Assembly: GCF_022846615.1 (NCBI RefSeq)
Contig: NZ_AP025637.1
Span: forward strand, 1 to 64,000
Direction: 5' to 3'
From: Roseomonas fluvialis
GTDB lineage: Bacteria > Pseudomonadota > Alphaproteobacteria > Acetobacterales > Acetobacteraceae
Length of the DNA: 64,000 nt
Position numbers and translations under genes: made by a program. The notes under the pieces were generated by a model that saw nothing but the letters and a program-made list of their open reading frames with translations, ran no database searches and was not told where the DNA came from. Within the stretch, counting starts at the first letter, position 1; the number at the start of each line of letters is the position of its first letter. Below are positions 30,210 to 40,747 of the stretch, in pieces.

Positions 30210-31034
30210 TCAGCGGGGCTGGACGCGGCGGCGCAGCGCCCAGAAGGCGAAGGTGAAGACGCCGATGGCGAGGAAGGAGAACACCGTGGTCGTTGTGCCG
30301 ATGGCATACAGTTCGGGCGTCAACTGCCGGTCGAGCTGCGCCATCACCGCGAGCGGCAGCGTGAGGTCCGCGCCAGTGGTGAATAGCGACCGCGGATATT
30401 CGTCATAGGACAGCGAGAAGCCGAACAGCCCCGCGCCGATCACGCCCGGCAGCACGATGGGCAGGGTGATGCGGCGGAAGGTGGTGAGGCGCGACGCACC
30501 CAACGTCAGCGCCGCTTCCTCGAGCCGCGGATCGAAGCGGTTGAACACCGCGAGCATGGTCAGGAAGCCGAAGGGCAGCGTCCAGGAGACATGCGTGATG
30601 TAGGCCGTGGTGTCCCAGGACGGGTCGATGCCCAGCATGCGCATCATCAGCGCGAAGCCGAATCCGACCAGGATGCCGGGCGCCATGATGCCCAGCAGCA
30701 GCAGGTAGAAGAACAGGTTATGCCCGCGGAACTGCCCACGCACCGCCTGCGCCGCGGTGACCGACAGCACCACCGTGGTCAGCGAACACGCCAGCGCCAG
30801 CATGAACGACCGCAGCAGCGGCGGCTTGAAGTCGTTCATGATGGAGGCGTCCCACAGCTCCCGGTACCAGTGCAGCGACACACCATTCATCGGGAAGGTC
30901 GTGCCGCCCGTGGGGCCCGCAAACGACAGCAGCCCCAGAACCAGCATCGGCAACCACTGGTACAGCAGGAACAGCCCCATCACGGTGCCGAGCACCCATC
31001 CGGTCAGGCGCGAACGTGTCTTCCAGTGCAGCAT
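30210..31034 (-). CDS. ABC transporter permease, PotC-like
   Basis: This is a 274-aa inner-membrane permease with about six helices and the EAA loop EEAALTLGASRLTTFRRITLP (split here for clarity: EEAALTLGAS then RITLPIVLPG), which docks on the ATPase. The N-terminal helix follows MLHWKTRSRLTGWVLG. It shares one base with the stop of the preceding permease, which indicates translational coupling. With its partner at 31034-31900 it forms the translocation channel. The open frame further upstream overlaps other genes and is not real. Confidence 0.88.
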   Translation of the reverse strand: MLHWKTRSRLTGWVLGTVMGLFLLYQWLPMLVLGLLSFAGPTGGTTFPMNGVSLHWYRELWDASIMNDFKPPLLRSFMLALACSLTTVVLSVTAAQAVRGQFRGHNLFFYLLLLGIMAPGILVGFGFALMMRMLGIDPSWDTTAYITHVSWTLPFGFLTMLAVFNRFDPRLEEAALTLGASRLTTFRRITLPIVLPGVIGAGLFGFSLSYDEYPRSLFTTGADLTLPLAVMAQLDRQLTPELYAIGTTTTVFSFLAIGVFTFAFWALRRRVQPR

Positions 31035-31900
31035 CAGCGCGCACCGAGCTTGCGGATGTCGACCACGCGCAGCGCCAGCACCACGCCGGCCAGCATGCAG
31101 CCCATCAGCAGCACCGCCGCCACCGCGGCGAAGCGCAGCTGCGAGCCTTCGTAGAAGTTCAGCACCAGGTTGCCGAGCAGCGCATACTTGTTGCCGCCGA
31201 TGGTCGCGACGGTGGCGAAATCCGCCATCACGTTCAGGAAGACCAGCACCTGGCCGATCACCACGCCGGGCAGCGTCAGCGGAAACACGATGCGCCGGAA
31301 TACCGTGACCGGCGGCGCCTTCAGCGTCATCGCCGCCTCGCGCAGCGCGGGCGGGATGCTGGCCAGCATGTACACCACCGGCCCCGCGGCGAGCATGGTG
31401 TAGAGCGACACCTGCGCCATGGTCACGCCGGTCATGGAGTACAGGAACACCTCGATCGGGCGCGACGTCAGCCCCATCCCCATCAGCGCCTGGTTGATCA
31501 CGCCGTTCACGCCGAGGAACGGCACCCAGGCGATCGCGCGGATCAGCGTGGAGGTCCAGAACGGGATGATGAAGGCCAGGAAAAGCGCGGTGCGCCAGCG
31601 CCCGTTCGTCACCTTGCAGACCAGGAAGTAGGCGATGCAGTAGCCGAGCGTGCCGCAGATCGCCATCAGCGTCGCGGCTTGCAGGAAGGTGCTGCCCACC
31701 AGGCGCAGATACGACGCGTTCGAGAAGAAGCGGATGTAGTTGTCGAAGGTCAGCGGGCTGCTCGCGCTGAAGGCCCGCCCGCCCCAGAAGGACACCCACA
31801 GGATCAGCAGCGTCGGCACCACCACCGCTGCCAGCATCCAGGTGCCGGCCGGTACCGCGAGCCAGAAGGCGGCCGCGGAGCGGATGCGGATGGTGCTCAT
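31034..31900 (-). CDS. ABC transporter permease, PotB-like
   Basis: This is a 288-aa inner-membrane permease with about six helices and the EAA motif REAAMTLKAPPVTVFRRIVF followed by PLTLPGVVIG. The N-terminal helix (FWLAVPAGTWMLAAVVVPTL) and a long periplasmic loop (SPLTFDNYIRFFSN) are characteristic of PotB/PotH permeases. It overlaps the ATPase gene upstream by ATGA. It belongs to the rutA operon importer, whose ligand is inferred to be the monooxygenase substrate or a related compound. Confidence 0.9.
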   Translation of the reverse strand: MSTIRIRSAAAFWLAVPAGTWMLAAVVVPTLLILWVSFWGGRAFSASSPLTFDNYIRFFSNASYLRLVGSTFLQAATLMAICGTLGYCIAYFLVCKVTNGRWRTALFLAFIIPFWTSTLIRAIAWVPFLGVNGVINQALMGMGLTSRPIEVFLYSMTGVTMAQVSLYTMLAAGPVVYMLASIPPALREAAMTLKAPPVTVFRRIVFPLTLPGVVIGQVLVFLNVMADFATVATIGGNKYALLGNLVLNFYEGSQLRFAAVAAVLLMGCMLAGVVLALRVVDIRKLGAR

Positions 31901-32997
31901 GCGTGCAGCACCGCATCCTTGGTGCGCCAGGCGAGGGTGGTGGTCTCGCCCTCCCGCAGACGCTGCTTCGCGGCGCCGAACTGGTCGTATTTGAGCACCA
32001 CGCCTGTAGCGCTTTCCAGCACGTGGCGGCGATAAGCGCCGAAGAACTCGACCGTGGTGCAGCGCGCGCTGATAGCGTTGTCCAGCGGCTCGCCTTCCTG
32101 CACCAGTTCGGCGCGGATCGAGAAGGACACCTCCGCCCCCGGCATCGGCGCGGCGCGACCCGCCAGCGGCACGAGGAAGCGGCCATCGGGAGTGTCGACT
32201 GGCAGCACGCCGGCATCCGCCGCGCCGGCCTTGCCGCGCAGTACGTTGTTGCCCTGGATGAAGCCCGCGACGAAGGCGGTGGCAGGGCGCGACAGCACTT
32301 CGTCGGGCGATCCCTGCTGTTCGATCTTCGCGTGGTTCATCACCACCACGTGGTCGCCGAGAGAAAAGGCCTCGTTCTGGTCATGCGTGACCCAGATGAA
32401 CGAGATGCCGGTGCGCTTCTGCAGCGCCTTCAGCTCCAGCATCACCGTCTCGCGCAGCGAATAGTCCAGCGCGCCGATTGGCTCATCCAGCAGCAGGATG
32501 CGCGGTTCGGTGATCATCGCGCGCGCAAGTGCGACGCGCTGCTTCTGCCCGCCCGAGAGCTGCGCAGGGCGGCGCTCCGCCAGCGCCGTGATCTCGAAGG
32601 CGGCCAGGACCTCCGCCACGCGCTTCGCGATATCCGCGCGCGGCTTCTTCAGCATCTCGAGCCCGAAGCCGACCTGCTTGGCCACAGACATGTGCGGGAA
32701 CAGCGCGAAGTCCTGGAACATCATCGCGATGTCGCGCTTCCAGGGCGGGTCGCCGGTCACCTGGCGCCCGCCGATCAGGATATCCCCGTCATCGGGTTCC
32801 TCGAGCCCCGCCACGCAGCGCAGCGTCGTGGTCTTGCCACAGCCGGACGGGCCGAGCAGGCAGACGAACTGCCCCTTCTCGACCTTCAGCGATACATCGT
32901 CCACCGCGACGAAGCTGCCATAGCGCTTGCGGATGCCCCGCAGCTCCAGGTCGAGCTGCGCGATGATCGGACCACCGGGCATCGGCGCCTCGGGCAT
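31897..32997 (-). CDS. ABC transporter ATP-binding protein, PotA-like
   Basis: The 366-aa ATPase has Walker A GPSGCGKTT (49-57), Q-loop FQDFALFPHM, signature LSGGQKQR, Walker B ILLLDEPIGALD and the switch His in VTHDQNEA. A C-terminal TOBE domain of about 110 residues is typical of the PotA/FbpC group. It energises import through the two permeases downstream. It begins 3 nt after the rutA stop, so the transporter and monooxygenase are made from one message. Confidence 0.93.
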   Translation of the reverse strand: MPEAPMPGGPIIAQLDLELRGIRKRYGSFVAVDDVSLKVEKGQFVCLLGPSGCGKTTTLRCVAGLEEPDDGDILIGGRQVTGDPPWKRDIAMMFQDFALFPHMSVAKQVGFGLEMLKKPRADIAKRVAEVLAAFEITALAERRPAQLSGGQKQRVALARAMITEPRILLLDEPIGALDYSLRETVMLELKALQKRTGISFIWVTHDQNEAFSLGDHVVVMNHAKIEQQGSPDEVLSRPATAFVAGFIQGNNVLRGKAGAADAGVLPVDTPDGRFLVPLAGRAAPMPGAEVSFSIRAELVQEGEPLDNAISARCTTVEFFGAYRRHVLESATGVVLKYDQFGAAKQRLREGETTTLAWRTKDAVLHA

Positions 32998-33000
32998 CGC

Positions 33001-34077
<1,077 letters not shown>

Positions 34078-34346
34078 CGCCGCCCCCGTTGTCCGTGGGA
34101 CCCAAGGCTAGGCGCGCGGTGAAAGGGCGAACAACCCGCCAGCACCCGCAAGTTGCGTAAAAATGAGTCAAGGTACGCCGCATCCGCCGATTCGTTGCGC
34201 GGATTTCGGCTTCGTGCCGACAAAACGGGCATCTTCCAGGCTTCGTGATCCGCGCCTGCCCGTCCCGGTGGAAATTGATCGCCTGTCATGGATAAGGTCG
34301 CGCAACCCCGGCGGCGGGGCGTGCGGCCACGGGGGGACAGGACGGC
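34078..34346. other. Divergent intergenic region, rutA operon and family 5 binding protein
   Basis: These 269 bp separate the rutA operon (minus) from the family 5 binding-protein gene (plus) and must hold promoters for both. A relatively AT-rich stretch, GTTGCGTAAAAATGAGTCAA, lies around 34152-34171. I found no clear inverted repeat, sigma-54 motif (GG-N10-GC) or riboswitch. No coding frame here looks real. Confidence 0.35.
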
Positions 34347-35723
34347 ATGGTGTTGACGCTGGCGCTCGAACGCGTGGACTTCCTGCCGCTCGGGCGCGTC
34401 ACGGACGACACCTCCATCCTGACGCTGCGCTCCCTGGTCTTCGAACCGCTCTGCCGCTGGCGCGACGGGCGTGTTGAACCTGGCCTGCTTGCCGCCTGGG
34501 CGCATGACGATGGCGGCCGCGCCTGGCAATTCGCGCTGCGCCGCGACGCCACCTTCCACGACGGCAGCCCCTGCACCGCCGATGATGTGGCCGAGACCAT
34601 CGCCGCCCACCTGCGCGGCATCGACATGTTCGGCATGCCCTGGCCCTATGCGCGCTACCTGGCGCATGCGCGCATCACGCCCGAGGGGCCTGGGATGCTG
34701 TCGATTTCGACGCCCGAACCCCTCGCGGACCTGCCGGAGATACTGGCCGAATTCTTCGTCATGCGTGCGGCGCCGGATGGCGCCATGACGCTCGGCACCG
34801 GGCCGTATCGCGTGCTGGACCACGCTGCCGGGTCCCATGCCCTGCTGGAAGCGACGGAGGCGCCCGGCACACGCCTGCGCATGGTTGCGGTGCCCGATGC
34901 GCAGGCGCGGCACCGCATGGTGGCCGAGGGCGGTGCGGATGTCGCCGCGAACCTCGAGCGTCTGGCGCACCCTGGCCTGCGCGATGCCACGCTGCGCTGG
35001 GGCCATGCGGCGAACACACTGTCGGTGATGTACTACCTCGACTGCCGCCGCGGCGCCTTCACGCACCCAGCGGCGCGGCGGGCAGTGAACCACGCGGTCG
35101 ACGTGCCGGCCATCATCGACACGGTGTTCCACGGCCTGGCGGTACCGGCATCGACCGTGGTCAGCCCTTTCCACCTCGGCCATCGCGAGGCAGCGCTGGA
35201 ACCCATCCGCCACGACCGCGACGCGGCACGCCGGCTGTTCGACGAAGCGCGCGTGACCGGCGAATTGCTGATCCGCACGCCGCTGCACATGCCCGAACGC
35301 GCACCACGGATCAGCGAGATGATCGCGCATGACCTGGCGCGCATCGGCATCTCCGTGCGCATCGACACGGAAGCCGACCGCCCCGAATACGCGCGCCAGG
35401 TGGGGCGCGGGCAGATCGGCGACCTCGCGATCTTCGACAGTTCCCCGGCCTCGACCTTCCGCGTGCTGAACGACAAGGTCTCCTCCACCGTACAGGGCCA
35501 GTGGTGGCAGGGCTTCGACGACCCGGTGCTGGAGCCGATGATCGCGGCCGCCAACCGCACCATGGACATCGATGCGCGCGCCGGGGCCTATGCGCGCTGC
35601 CTGCGCCGGCTGCACGAAAACCCGCCCTGGCTGTACCTCTTCCACCCGGTCGAGTGCTTTGCCGCGCGGCCGGATGCGCCGCCGATGTCGCTCGACCATC
35701 GCGGCGTGCTGACGATCGGCTGA
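34347..35723 (+). CDS. Family 5 ABC substrate-binding protein lacking a signal peptide
   Basis: This 458-aa protein resembles periplasmic peptide/opine/nickel-binding proteins. RAWQFALRRDATFHDGSPCT is the classic family motif, and GTGPYRV, PAARRAVNHAVD and LYLFHP follow. Unlike family members, it begins directly with the mature domain (MVLTLALERVDFLPLGRVTD), and no hydrophobic leader is encoded just upstream. It may be cytoplasmic, may start incorrectly, or may have lost its leader. No permease or ATPase genes of the Opp type adjoin it. A rhodanese gene follows 10 nt later in the same direction. Confidence 0.8.
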   Translation: MVLTLALERVDFLPLGRVTDDTSILTLRSLVFEPLCRWRDGRVEPGLLAAWAHDDGGRAWQFALRRDATFHDGSPCTADDVAETIAAHLRGIDMFGMPWPYARYLAHARITPEGPGMLSISTPEPLADLPEILAEFFVMRAAPDGAMTLGTGPYRVLDHAAGSHALLEATEAPGTRLRMVAVPDAQARHRMVAEGGADVAANLERLAHPGLRDATLRWGHAANTLSVMYYLDCRRGAFTHPAARRAVNHAVDVPAIIDTVFHGLAVPASTVVSPFHLGHREAALEPIRHDRDAARRLFDEARVTGELLIRTPLHMPERAPRISEMIAHDLARIGISVRIDTEADRPEYARQVGRGQIGDLAIFDSSPASTFRVLNDKVSSTVQGQWWQGFDDPVLEPMIAAANRTMDIDARAGAYARCLRRLHENPPWLYLFHPVECFAARPDAPPMSLDHRGVLTIG

Positions 35724-35733
35724 GGAATATCGC

Positions 35734-36570
35734 ATGGACCCACGCGACCGCGTCTTCGTCACCGCCGCGTCGCTGGCCGCACGGCTCGCCGCGCCCGTCG
35801 CGATCATGGCGGTGCGCAACCCGCGCCTGCCGGAGCATGCCGCTGCGCCGCGCATCCCGGGCGCGATCGACATCGACCTGCCGAGCGAACTCGCCGCACC
35901 CGGCGGGGGCACGCGCGGCAGCCGCCCTCTGCCGGATACCGGGGCGCTGCAGGCGAATGCGCGCCGCTGGGGCCTGCGCCATGACATGCCTGTGGTGCTG
36001 TATGACCACGACCGCTGCCTGACCGCCGCGCGCGGCTGGTGGGTGCTGCGCTGGGCTGGGCTCGGCGACGTGCGGCTGCTGGATGGCGGCTTCCCCGCCT
36101 GGTCCGCCGCCGGCCTGCCGGTGAGCACGACGCCCGGCGCGCCCGCGGCCAGCGAGGTCGCACTCTCGCCCGGCCACATGCCAGTGCTGGATGCCGATGC
36201 GGCTGCGGCAATGGCGCGTGACGGCGTGCTGCTCGATACGCGTATCCGCGGCAACTACATCGGCGGCGCGGCAGCACCCGGCCAGGCGCCGCGCGGCCAT
36301 ATCCCCGGCAGCGTCAGCGCGCCTGCCGCCGATGCGCTGACCGAAGCCGGCGCCTTCCTGGATGCCGCGACGCTGCGGCATCTGTTCGGCGCGCTCGGCG
36401 CCGATGGCAGCCGGCCCATCGGCGTGACGTGCGGTGCCGGGATCTCGGCGGCACATGGCGTGGCGGCGCTGGCGTCTATCGGCGTGACGGCAGCCATGTA
36501 CCCGGGTTCGTGGTCGGCCTGGAGCGCCGATCCGAACCGCCCTGTCACGATCGGTGCCATGCCGGGCTGA
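35734..36570 (+). CDS. Rhodanese-type sulfurtransferase (two-domain)
   Basis: This 278-aa protein has two rhodanese domains, the first inactive (1-130) and the second catalytic. The persulfide-forming C233 lies in VTCGAGISAAHGVAAL. The CGAGIS loop is close to the CGSGVT type of mercaptopyruvate sulfurtransferases rather than the CRKGVT type of thiosulfate enzymes. DTRIRGNYIGG and GHIPGSVSAP are further family motifs. It probably transfers sulfane sulfur in the cytosol. It lies 10 nt after the family 5 binding protein and is likely co-transcribed with it. Confidence 0.88.
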   Translation: MDPRDRVFVTAASLAARLAAPVAIMAVRNPRLPEHAAAPRIPGAIDIDLPSELAAPGGGTRGSRPLPDTGALQANARRWGLRHDMPVVLYDHDRCLTAARGWWVLRWAGLGDVRLLDGGFPAWSAAGLPVSTTPGAPAASEVALSPGHMPVLDADAAAAMARDGVLLDTRIRGNYIGGAAAPGQAPRGHIPGSVSAPAADALTEAGAFLDAATLRHLFGALGADGSRPIGVTCGAGISAAHGVAALASIGVTAAMYPGSWSAWSADPNRPVTIGAMPG

Positions 36571-36676
36571 ACACCCGGCGCGGGATGCCCAGGCTGGCAC
36601 GCCGGATGCTAATCGTCGTAATGCCATCGACGATCCTACGCTTAGCGCGACCCCTCGCTTTCTGGAAACCGACCGC

Positions 36677-37654
36677 ATGACTCGCCTGCACCGCCGCAGC
36701 CTTGCGCTGCTTCCCGCCGGGCTGCTCACCGCGCCCGCCCTTGCGCAGGACGCCCCCTGGCCGAACCGCCCGGTTCGCCTGGTGGTGGCCTTCCCGCCCG
36801 GCGGCCTTACCGACGTGATGGGCCGCATGGTGGCGCAGCGCCTGCAGGCAGAGCTCGGCCAGCCCGTGGTTGTCGAGAATCGCGGCGGCGCCGGCGGCAC
36901 TACCGGCACGCAGGTGGCGGTGCGGTCCGCACCCGATGGCTACACCCTGGCCTTCGCCGCGCCATCCACGCACGTGACGGGCCCCATCCTGTTCCCCACG
37001 CCGGGTTATGACGGCATCAGCGATGTCGCGCCGATCGGCGCCTTCGCGTCGATCGCTTCAATCGCGGTGGTGCACCCTTCCGTGCCAGCAACTTCCATCG
37101 CGGAGTTGACCGCACTCGCGAAGGCACGACCCGGAACGCTGAACTTCGGGTCGGCCGGCGCCGGCGGATCGGTGCACCTGGCGGGTGAGCTCTACAAGAT
37201 GCGCGCCGGCGTCGACATCGTGCACGTGCCCTATCGCGGTGGTGCGGCCATGTTGACGGACCTGCTGAGCGGACGCGTGCAGATCGCCTTCGACAACCTG
37301 CCGCAGATCCTGCCGCATGTGCGCTCGGGCGCGGTGCGTGGCCTGGCGGTTACCAGCAGCGAACGTCTGTCGGTCATTCCCGAACTGCCGACCATGGTCG
37401 AGGCGGGCGTGCCAGGCTACGAGATCATCTCCTGGTTCGGCCTCACCGCGCCGCTCGGCACGCCGGCGCCGATCGTGGCGCGCATGAACGCCATCCTGCG
37501 CGCGATGGTCGCGGACCCCGCGGTGCTCGCACAACTCGCGCAGATGGGGGCGAACCCACTGTCGATGACGCCGGAGCAGTTCGGCGCCTTCCTGCGCGCG
37601 GAGCGCGAACGCTACGGGGAGATCATCCGCGTCAGCGGCGCCCGCGTGGACTGA
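36677..37654 (+). CDS. Bug-family (TctC-like) periplasmic substrate-binding protein
   Basis: This 325-aa receptor has a signal peptide (MTRLHRRSLALLPAGLLTAP, cleavage near ALAQ) and all Bug motifs: VAFPPGGLTDVMGR, VVVENRGGAGGTTGT, GSAGAGGSVHLAGELYK, VPYRGGAAMLTDLLSGR and ELPTMVEAGVPGYE. The ATG at 36677 is preferred to the upstream open frame because it starts the leader. It is the third Bug receptor in the window and again lacks adjacent TctAB genes. The ligand is unknown. Confidence 0.9.
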   Translation: MTRLHRRSLALLPAGLLTAPALAQDAPWPNRPVRLVVAFPPGGLTDVMGRMVAQRLQAELGQPVVVENRGGAGGTTGTQVAVRSAPDGYTLAFAAPSTHVTGPILFPTPGYDGISDVAPIGAFASIASIAVVHPSVPATSIAELTALAKARPGTLNFGSAGAGGSVHLAGELYKMRAGVDIVHVPYRGGAAMLTDLLSGRVQIAFDNLPQILPHVRSGAVRGLAVTSSERLSVIPELPTMVEAGVPGYEIISWFGLTAPLGTPAPIVARMNAILRAMVADPAVLAQLAQMGANPLSMTPEQFGAFLRAERERYGEIIRVSGARVD

Positions 37655-37742
37655 TCGGCCGCCCGCCGCCTGTCGTCGGCTCGCGCATCGCCCTGCTGCC
37701 GGGCTCGCTGAGGATCATCGCCCGCGCGGGCCGTATGTACGG

Positions 37743-39467
37743 TTAAGGCATCGCCGAGACAGGCTGCGTCGCGCCCATCGGCTGACCAGCGCCGTGGCGG
37801 TCGCGCAGCACGGCGAGGGTGGTGGCTTCCTCCGCGGCGCGGCGGTGCGGCGACCAGCCGAGCGTGTCGGCCAGCACGGCGGCGACCTCGCGTACCGCAT
37901 CCTCGCTCGCCTGGCCGCGCAGCGCGACCAGGGTGCGGCGCAGGATCACGTCGGAGAGACGGGTAACGAGTTCGCCGCGCGCGATCCAAGCGATCTCGCC
38001 GGTCGAATGGTCAGGCAGGGTCGCGAGCGGCGCGTCAGGGCCGGCGGCGATGGCGCGCGCCGCGTCACGCGCGCGGGTGCCGTAGCGCGCCAGCAGCGCA
38101 TCGATTCGCGCTTCCGCGATTCCCGTCTCGCGCGCCACCTCGCGCAGCCAGGCCGCCCGGTCGGCGGGGAAGCCGGCACCGCCGCCGATCGGCAGCGCCT
38201 GGGTGCCGGTGGCGTGCACACGACCAAGCCGGCGCAGCACCTCGTCCGCGGCCTGCTCGCCGAAGGCACGGAACGTGGTCCACTTGCCGCTGACCATGGA
38301 CAGCACAGGGAACGGGCGCTGCGGCGTCGCCTCGCTCGCCACCAGGCTGTGGCTGCGCGGGATCATGCTGGGCGTGGCGGCATCGACATGCGGCAGCGGG
38401 CGCACGCCGGAATAGCGGAAGCGGATGTGCTCGCGCCCGATCGCGAGGTTCGGCAGCACCTGGTGCAGGACGGCGAGCAGGTAGTCGACCTCGGCCTCGG
38501 TGCAGTGGACGCCGTCGGCGTCCTCCACGCGGATATCGGTGGTGCCGAGCAGCACATTGCCGAGATAGGGGAAGACGATGCAGGTGCGCCCGTCCGGCGC
38601 CTCGAAATACAGCATCGCGTCGCCCAGCGCGGCACGCAGCCCGTCGTGGTCGATCACCAGGTGCGAGCCCTTGGTGCCCCCGATCATGCGCTGGTTGATG
38701 CCCATGGGCGCGTTGACGCGGTCGATCCAGGCGCCAGCCGCGTTCACCACGAGGCGCGGGGCGATGCGCAGGGTCTCGCCGGTAGTGCCATCGCGGATCG
38801 TCACGCCCTCGGCACCGATGCCCTCCGCCGCGGCGTAGGTCAGCGCCTCGGCCAGCGGCGCGGCGTGCAGCGCATCCAGCACCAGCTCGAGGTTGATGCG
38901 CTCCGGATGCGCCACCCAGCCATCCCAGTATTCCGCCGCCGAGGCGATGCTGCGCGTCAGCCCCGGCATGGCCGCCAGCGCGGCGTCGCGCCCCAGCATC
39001 CGGTGCCGCGGCATGGTGCGCTCCCGCCGGCCGAGCCAGTCGTACAACGCAAGTCCGATGCGCACGAGAACCGCGCCGCGCCGGCCCGCCTGCACCGGGC
39101 GGCGGAAGAAGCGCGCCACCGCCGCCAGCGTACCGCCCCATAGGTCGTACAGCGGCACCACGGTACGCAGCGGCCCGACCAGATGCGGCGCGTTGCGTAG
39201 CAGGCGGTTGCGTTCGGTGGCACCCTCGCGCACCAGGGCGAAGTCGGCGGTCTCCAGGTAGCGCAGCCCGCCATGCACCATCCGCGACAGGGCGGAGGAC
39301 GCGCCCTCGGCGATATCCCCCCGGTCGACCAAGAGCACGCGCACGCCATTCAGTGCGAGTTCGCGGAAGACCGCCGCGCCGTTGATGCCGGCGCCGATCA
39401 CCAGGACCTCGACCGAGGGGTCCTGGCGCAGCCTGTCGATCACCGCCTGGCGGGAGAGGTCGCGCAT
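37743..39467 (-). CDS. glpD: FAD-dependent glycerol-3-phosphate dehydrogenase
   Basis: GlpD oxidises sn-glycerol 3-phosphate to dihydroxyacetone phosphate and feeds electrons to the quinone pool at the membrane. The 574-aa protein has the FAD-binding motif VLVIGAGINGAAVFRELAL, SSALSRMVHGGLRYLE, LVVNAAGAWIDRV and GGTKGSHLVID. The C-terminal domain extends to residue 574. I chose the ATG at 39467 because an upstream in-frame ATG at 39506 would place a palindromic repeat inside the gene. No glycerol kinase or facilitator is adjacent. Confidence 0.9.
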   Translation of the reverse strand: MRDLSRQAVIDRLRQDPSVEVLVIGAGINGAAVFRELALNGVRVLLVDRGDIAEGASSALSRMVHGGLRYLETADFALVREGATERNRLLRNAPHLVGPLRTVVPLYDLWGGTLAAVARFFRRPVQAGRRGAVLVRIGLALYDWLGRRERTMPRHRMLGRDAALAAMPGLTRSIASAAEYWDGWVAHPERINLELVLDALHAAPLAEALTYAAAEGIGAEGVTIRDGTTGETLRIAPRLVVNAAGAWIDRVNAPMGINQRMIGGTKGSHLVIDHDGLRAALGDAMLYFEAPDGRTCIVFPYLGNVLLGTTDIRVEDADGVHCTEAEVDYLLAVLHQVLPNLAIGREHIRFRYSGVRPLPHVDAATPSMIPRSHSLVASEATPQRPFPVLSMVSGKWTTFRAFGEQAADEVLRRLGRVHATGTQALPIGGGAGFPADRAAWLREVARETGIAEARIDALLARYGTRARDAARAIAAGPDAPLATLPDHSTGEIAWIARGELVTRLSDVILRRTLVALRGQASEDAVREVAAVLADTLGWSPHRRAAEEATTLAVLRDRHGAGQPMGATQPVSAMP

Positions 39468-39477
39468 GCGGTGTGAG

Positions 39478-39515
39478 TAGAGCAGAACCCGATCGGATGA
39501 AATCATCTGGTCAGG
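39478..39515. repeat. Palindromic repeat, partial copy of the dnaN-downstream element
   Basis: The sequence starting AGAGCAGAACCCGATC resembles the first module of the element at 2989-3092. The arm CCCGATCGGATG (39488-39499) pairs imperfectly with CATCTGGTCAGG (39504-39515) around an AAAT loop; the core ATCATCTGGTC is identical in both copies. It sits in the divergent promoter gap between glpD and the enolase-superfamily gene. Confidence 0.55.
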
Positions 39516-39616
39516 CAACAATGCCGCTGTAGGACTCGCGGCCCGGGCCAGGGGCCGCGCCGGGGTTGCCGCCCGGGGGCGCCGCGCGCAGGCTTCGCGC
39601 AACGGAGGAATATGCC

Positions 39617-40714
39617 ATGGCCGACCTGACCATCCGCGAGGTGCGTACCAGCCTGCTGCGCATGCCCTGGGCGGATGACCCCTGGCTCGCCGGCCATGCG
39701 CTGGGGCCGACGCGCGACCTGGTGGTGGTGGACGTCGTGACGGCCAGCGGCCTGGCCGGCATGGGCTACCTGCACCTGCTCAACCTGCCGCTGCAGCGGA
39801 CCATCGGCGCCTGCATCGACGAGGCCATGGCGCCGCGCATCATCGGGCGCGATGCCACCGCGGTGGAGGCCATCTGGCGAGACCTGTGGCGCGCGACACT
39901 CACCGGCGGGCGCGGCGGCGTGGCCATGATGGCGCAATCCGCCATCGACATCGCGCTCTGGGACGTGGTGGGCAAGGCCGCCGGGCTGCCGCTGCACCGG
40001 CTGTGGGGGCACTACCGAAGCGAGATCCCGATCTACGGCAGCGGCTGCTTTCGCGGGTCGCGCGGCGCCGGCATGATCGCGAAGGCGCAGCACTTCGTCG
40101 CGCAGGGCTACAAGGCGATCAAGATGCAGGTCGCGCATGTCGGCGACTGGCGCACCGATGTGGCGAATGTGCGCGCGATGCGCGATGCGCTCGGGCCGGA
40201 CATCGAGATCATGATCGACGTGAACATGGGCTGGACAGCGGACCAGGCGATCCATGCCGGCCGCCGCATCCAGGAGCACGACGTCTACTGGCTGGAGGAA
40301 CCGGTGCTGGCCGACGACTACGCCGGCTACCAACGCTGCGCGCAGATGCTCGACATGCGCGTGGTCGGCGGCGAGACGCATTTCGGCCGCGCCGACCTGC
40401 TGCCGCTGCTGGAGCGCGGGCGCATCCCGATCCTGCAGCCAGACCCGATGCGCGGCGGATTCACCGAACTGCGCAAGATCGCGACACTCGCCGACACCCA
40501 TGGCGTGACGATCGCACCGCACCTGTTCCCGGAACTGAACGTCCACCTTCTGGCGTCGATCCCGAACGGGATCTGGGCGGAGCAGATGGGGCTGCTGGAC
40601 GATGTCTTCATCAACCTGCCGACCATCAGCGACGGCATGATCATGGCCCCCGAGACGCCGGGTCACGGCCTGGTCTTCAAGCCGGAGGTGCTGCGCGACT
40701 TCGTGCTGCGCTAG
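39617..40714 (+). CDS. Mandelate racemase/muconate lactonizing enzyme family protein
   Basis: This 365-aa enolase-superfamily enzyme abstracts an alpha proton from a carboxylate. The barrel carries the KxK-like base motif YKAIKMQV, metal ligands in EIMIDVNMGWT, the Glu in YWLEEPVLADD and GGETHFGR, and a His in TIAPHLFPE as a probable second base. A GGAGG ribosome binding site supports ATG 39617. The closest functional group is probably sugar-acid dehydratases, but substrate specificity is not readable. It is divergent from glpD. Confidence 0.87.
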   Translation: MADLTIREVRTSLLRMPWADDPWLAGHALGPTRDLVVVDVVTASGLAGMGYLHLLNLPLQRTIGACIDEAMAPRIIGRDATAVEAIWRDLWRATLTGGRGGVAMMAQSAIDIALWDVVGKAAGLPLHRLWGHYRSEIPIYGSGCFRGSRGAGMIAKAQHFVAQGYKAIKMQVAHVGDWRTDVANVRAMRDALGPDIEIMIDVNMGWTADQAIHAGRRIQEHDVYWLEEPVLADDYAGYQRCAQMLDMRVVGGETHFGRADLLPLLERGRIPILQPDPMRGGFTELRKIATLADTHGVTIAPHLFPELNVHLLASIPNGIWAEQMGLLDDVFINLPTISDGMIMAPETPGHGLVFKPEVLRDFVLR

Positions 40715-40747
40715 GTTTCACCCGCCACGCGGAGGCACCACGTCCGG

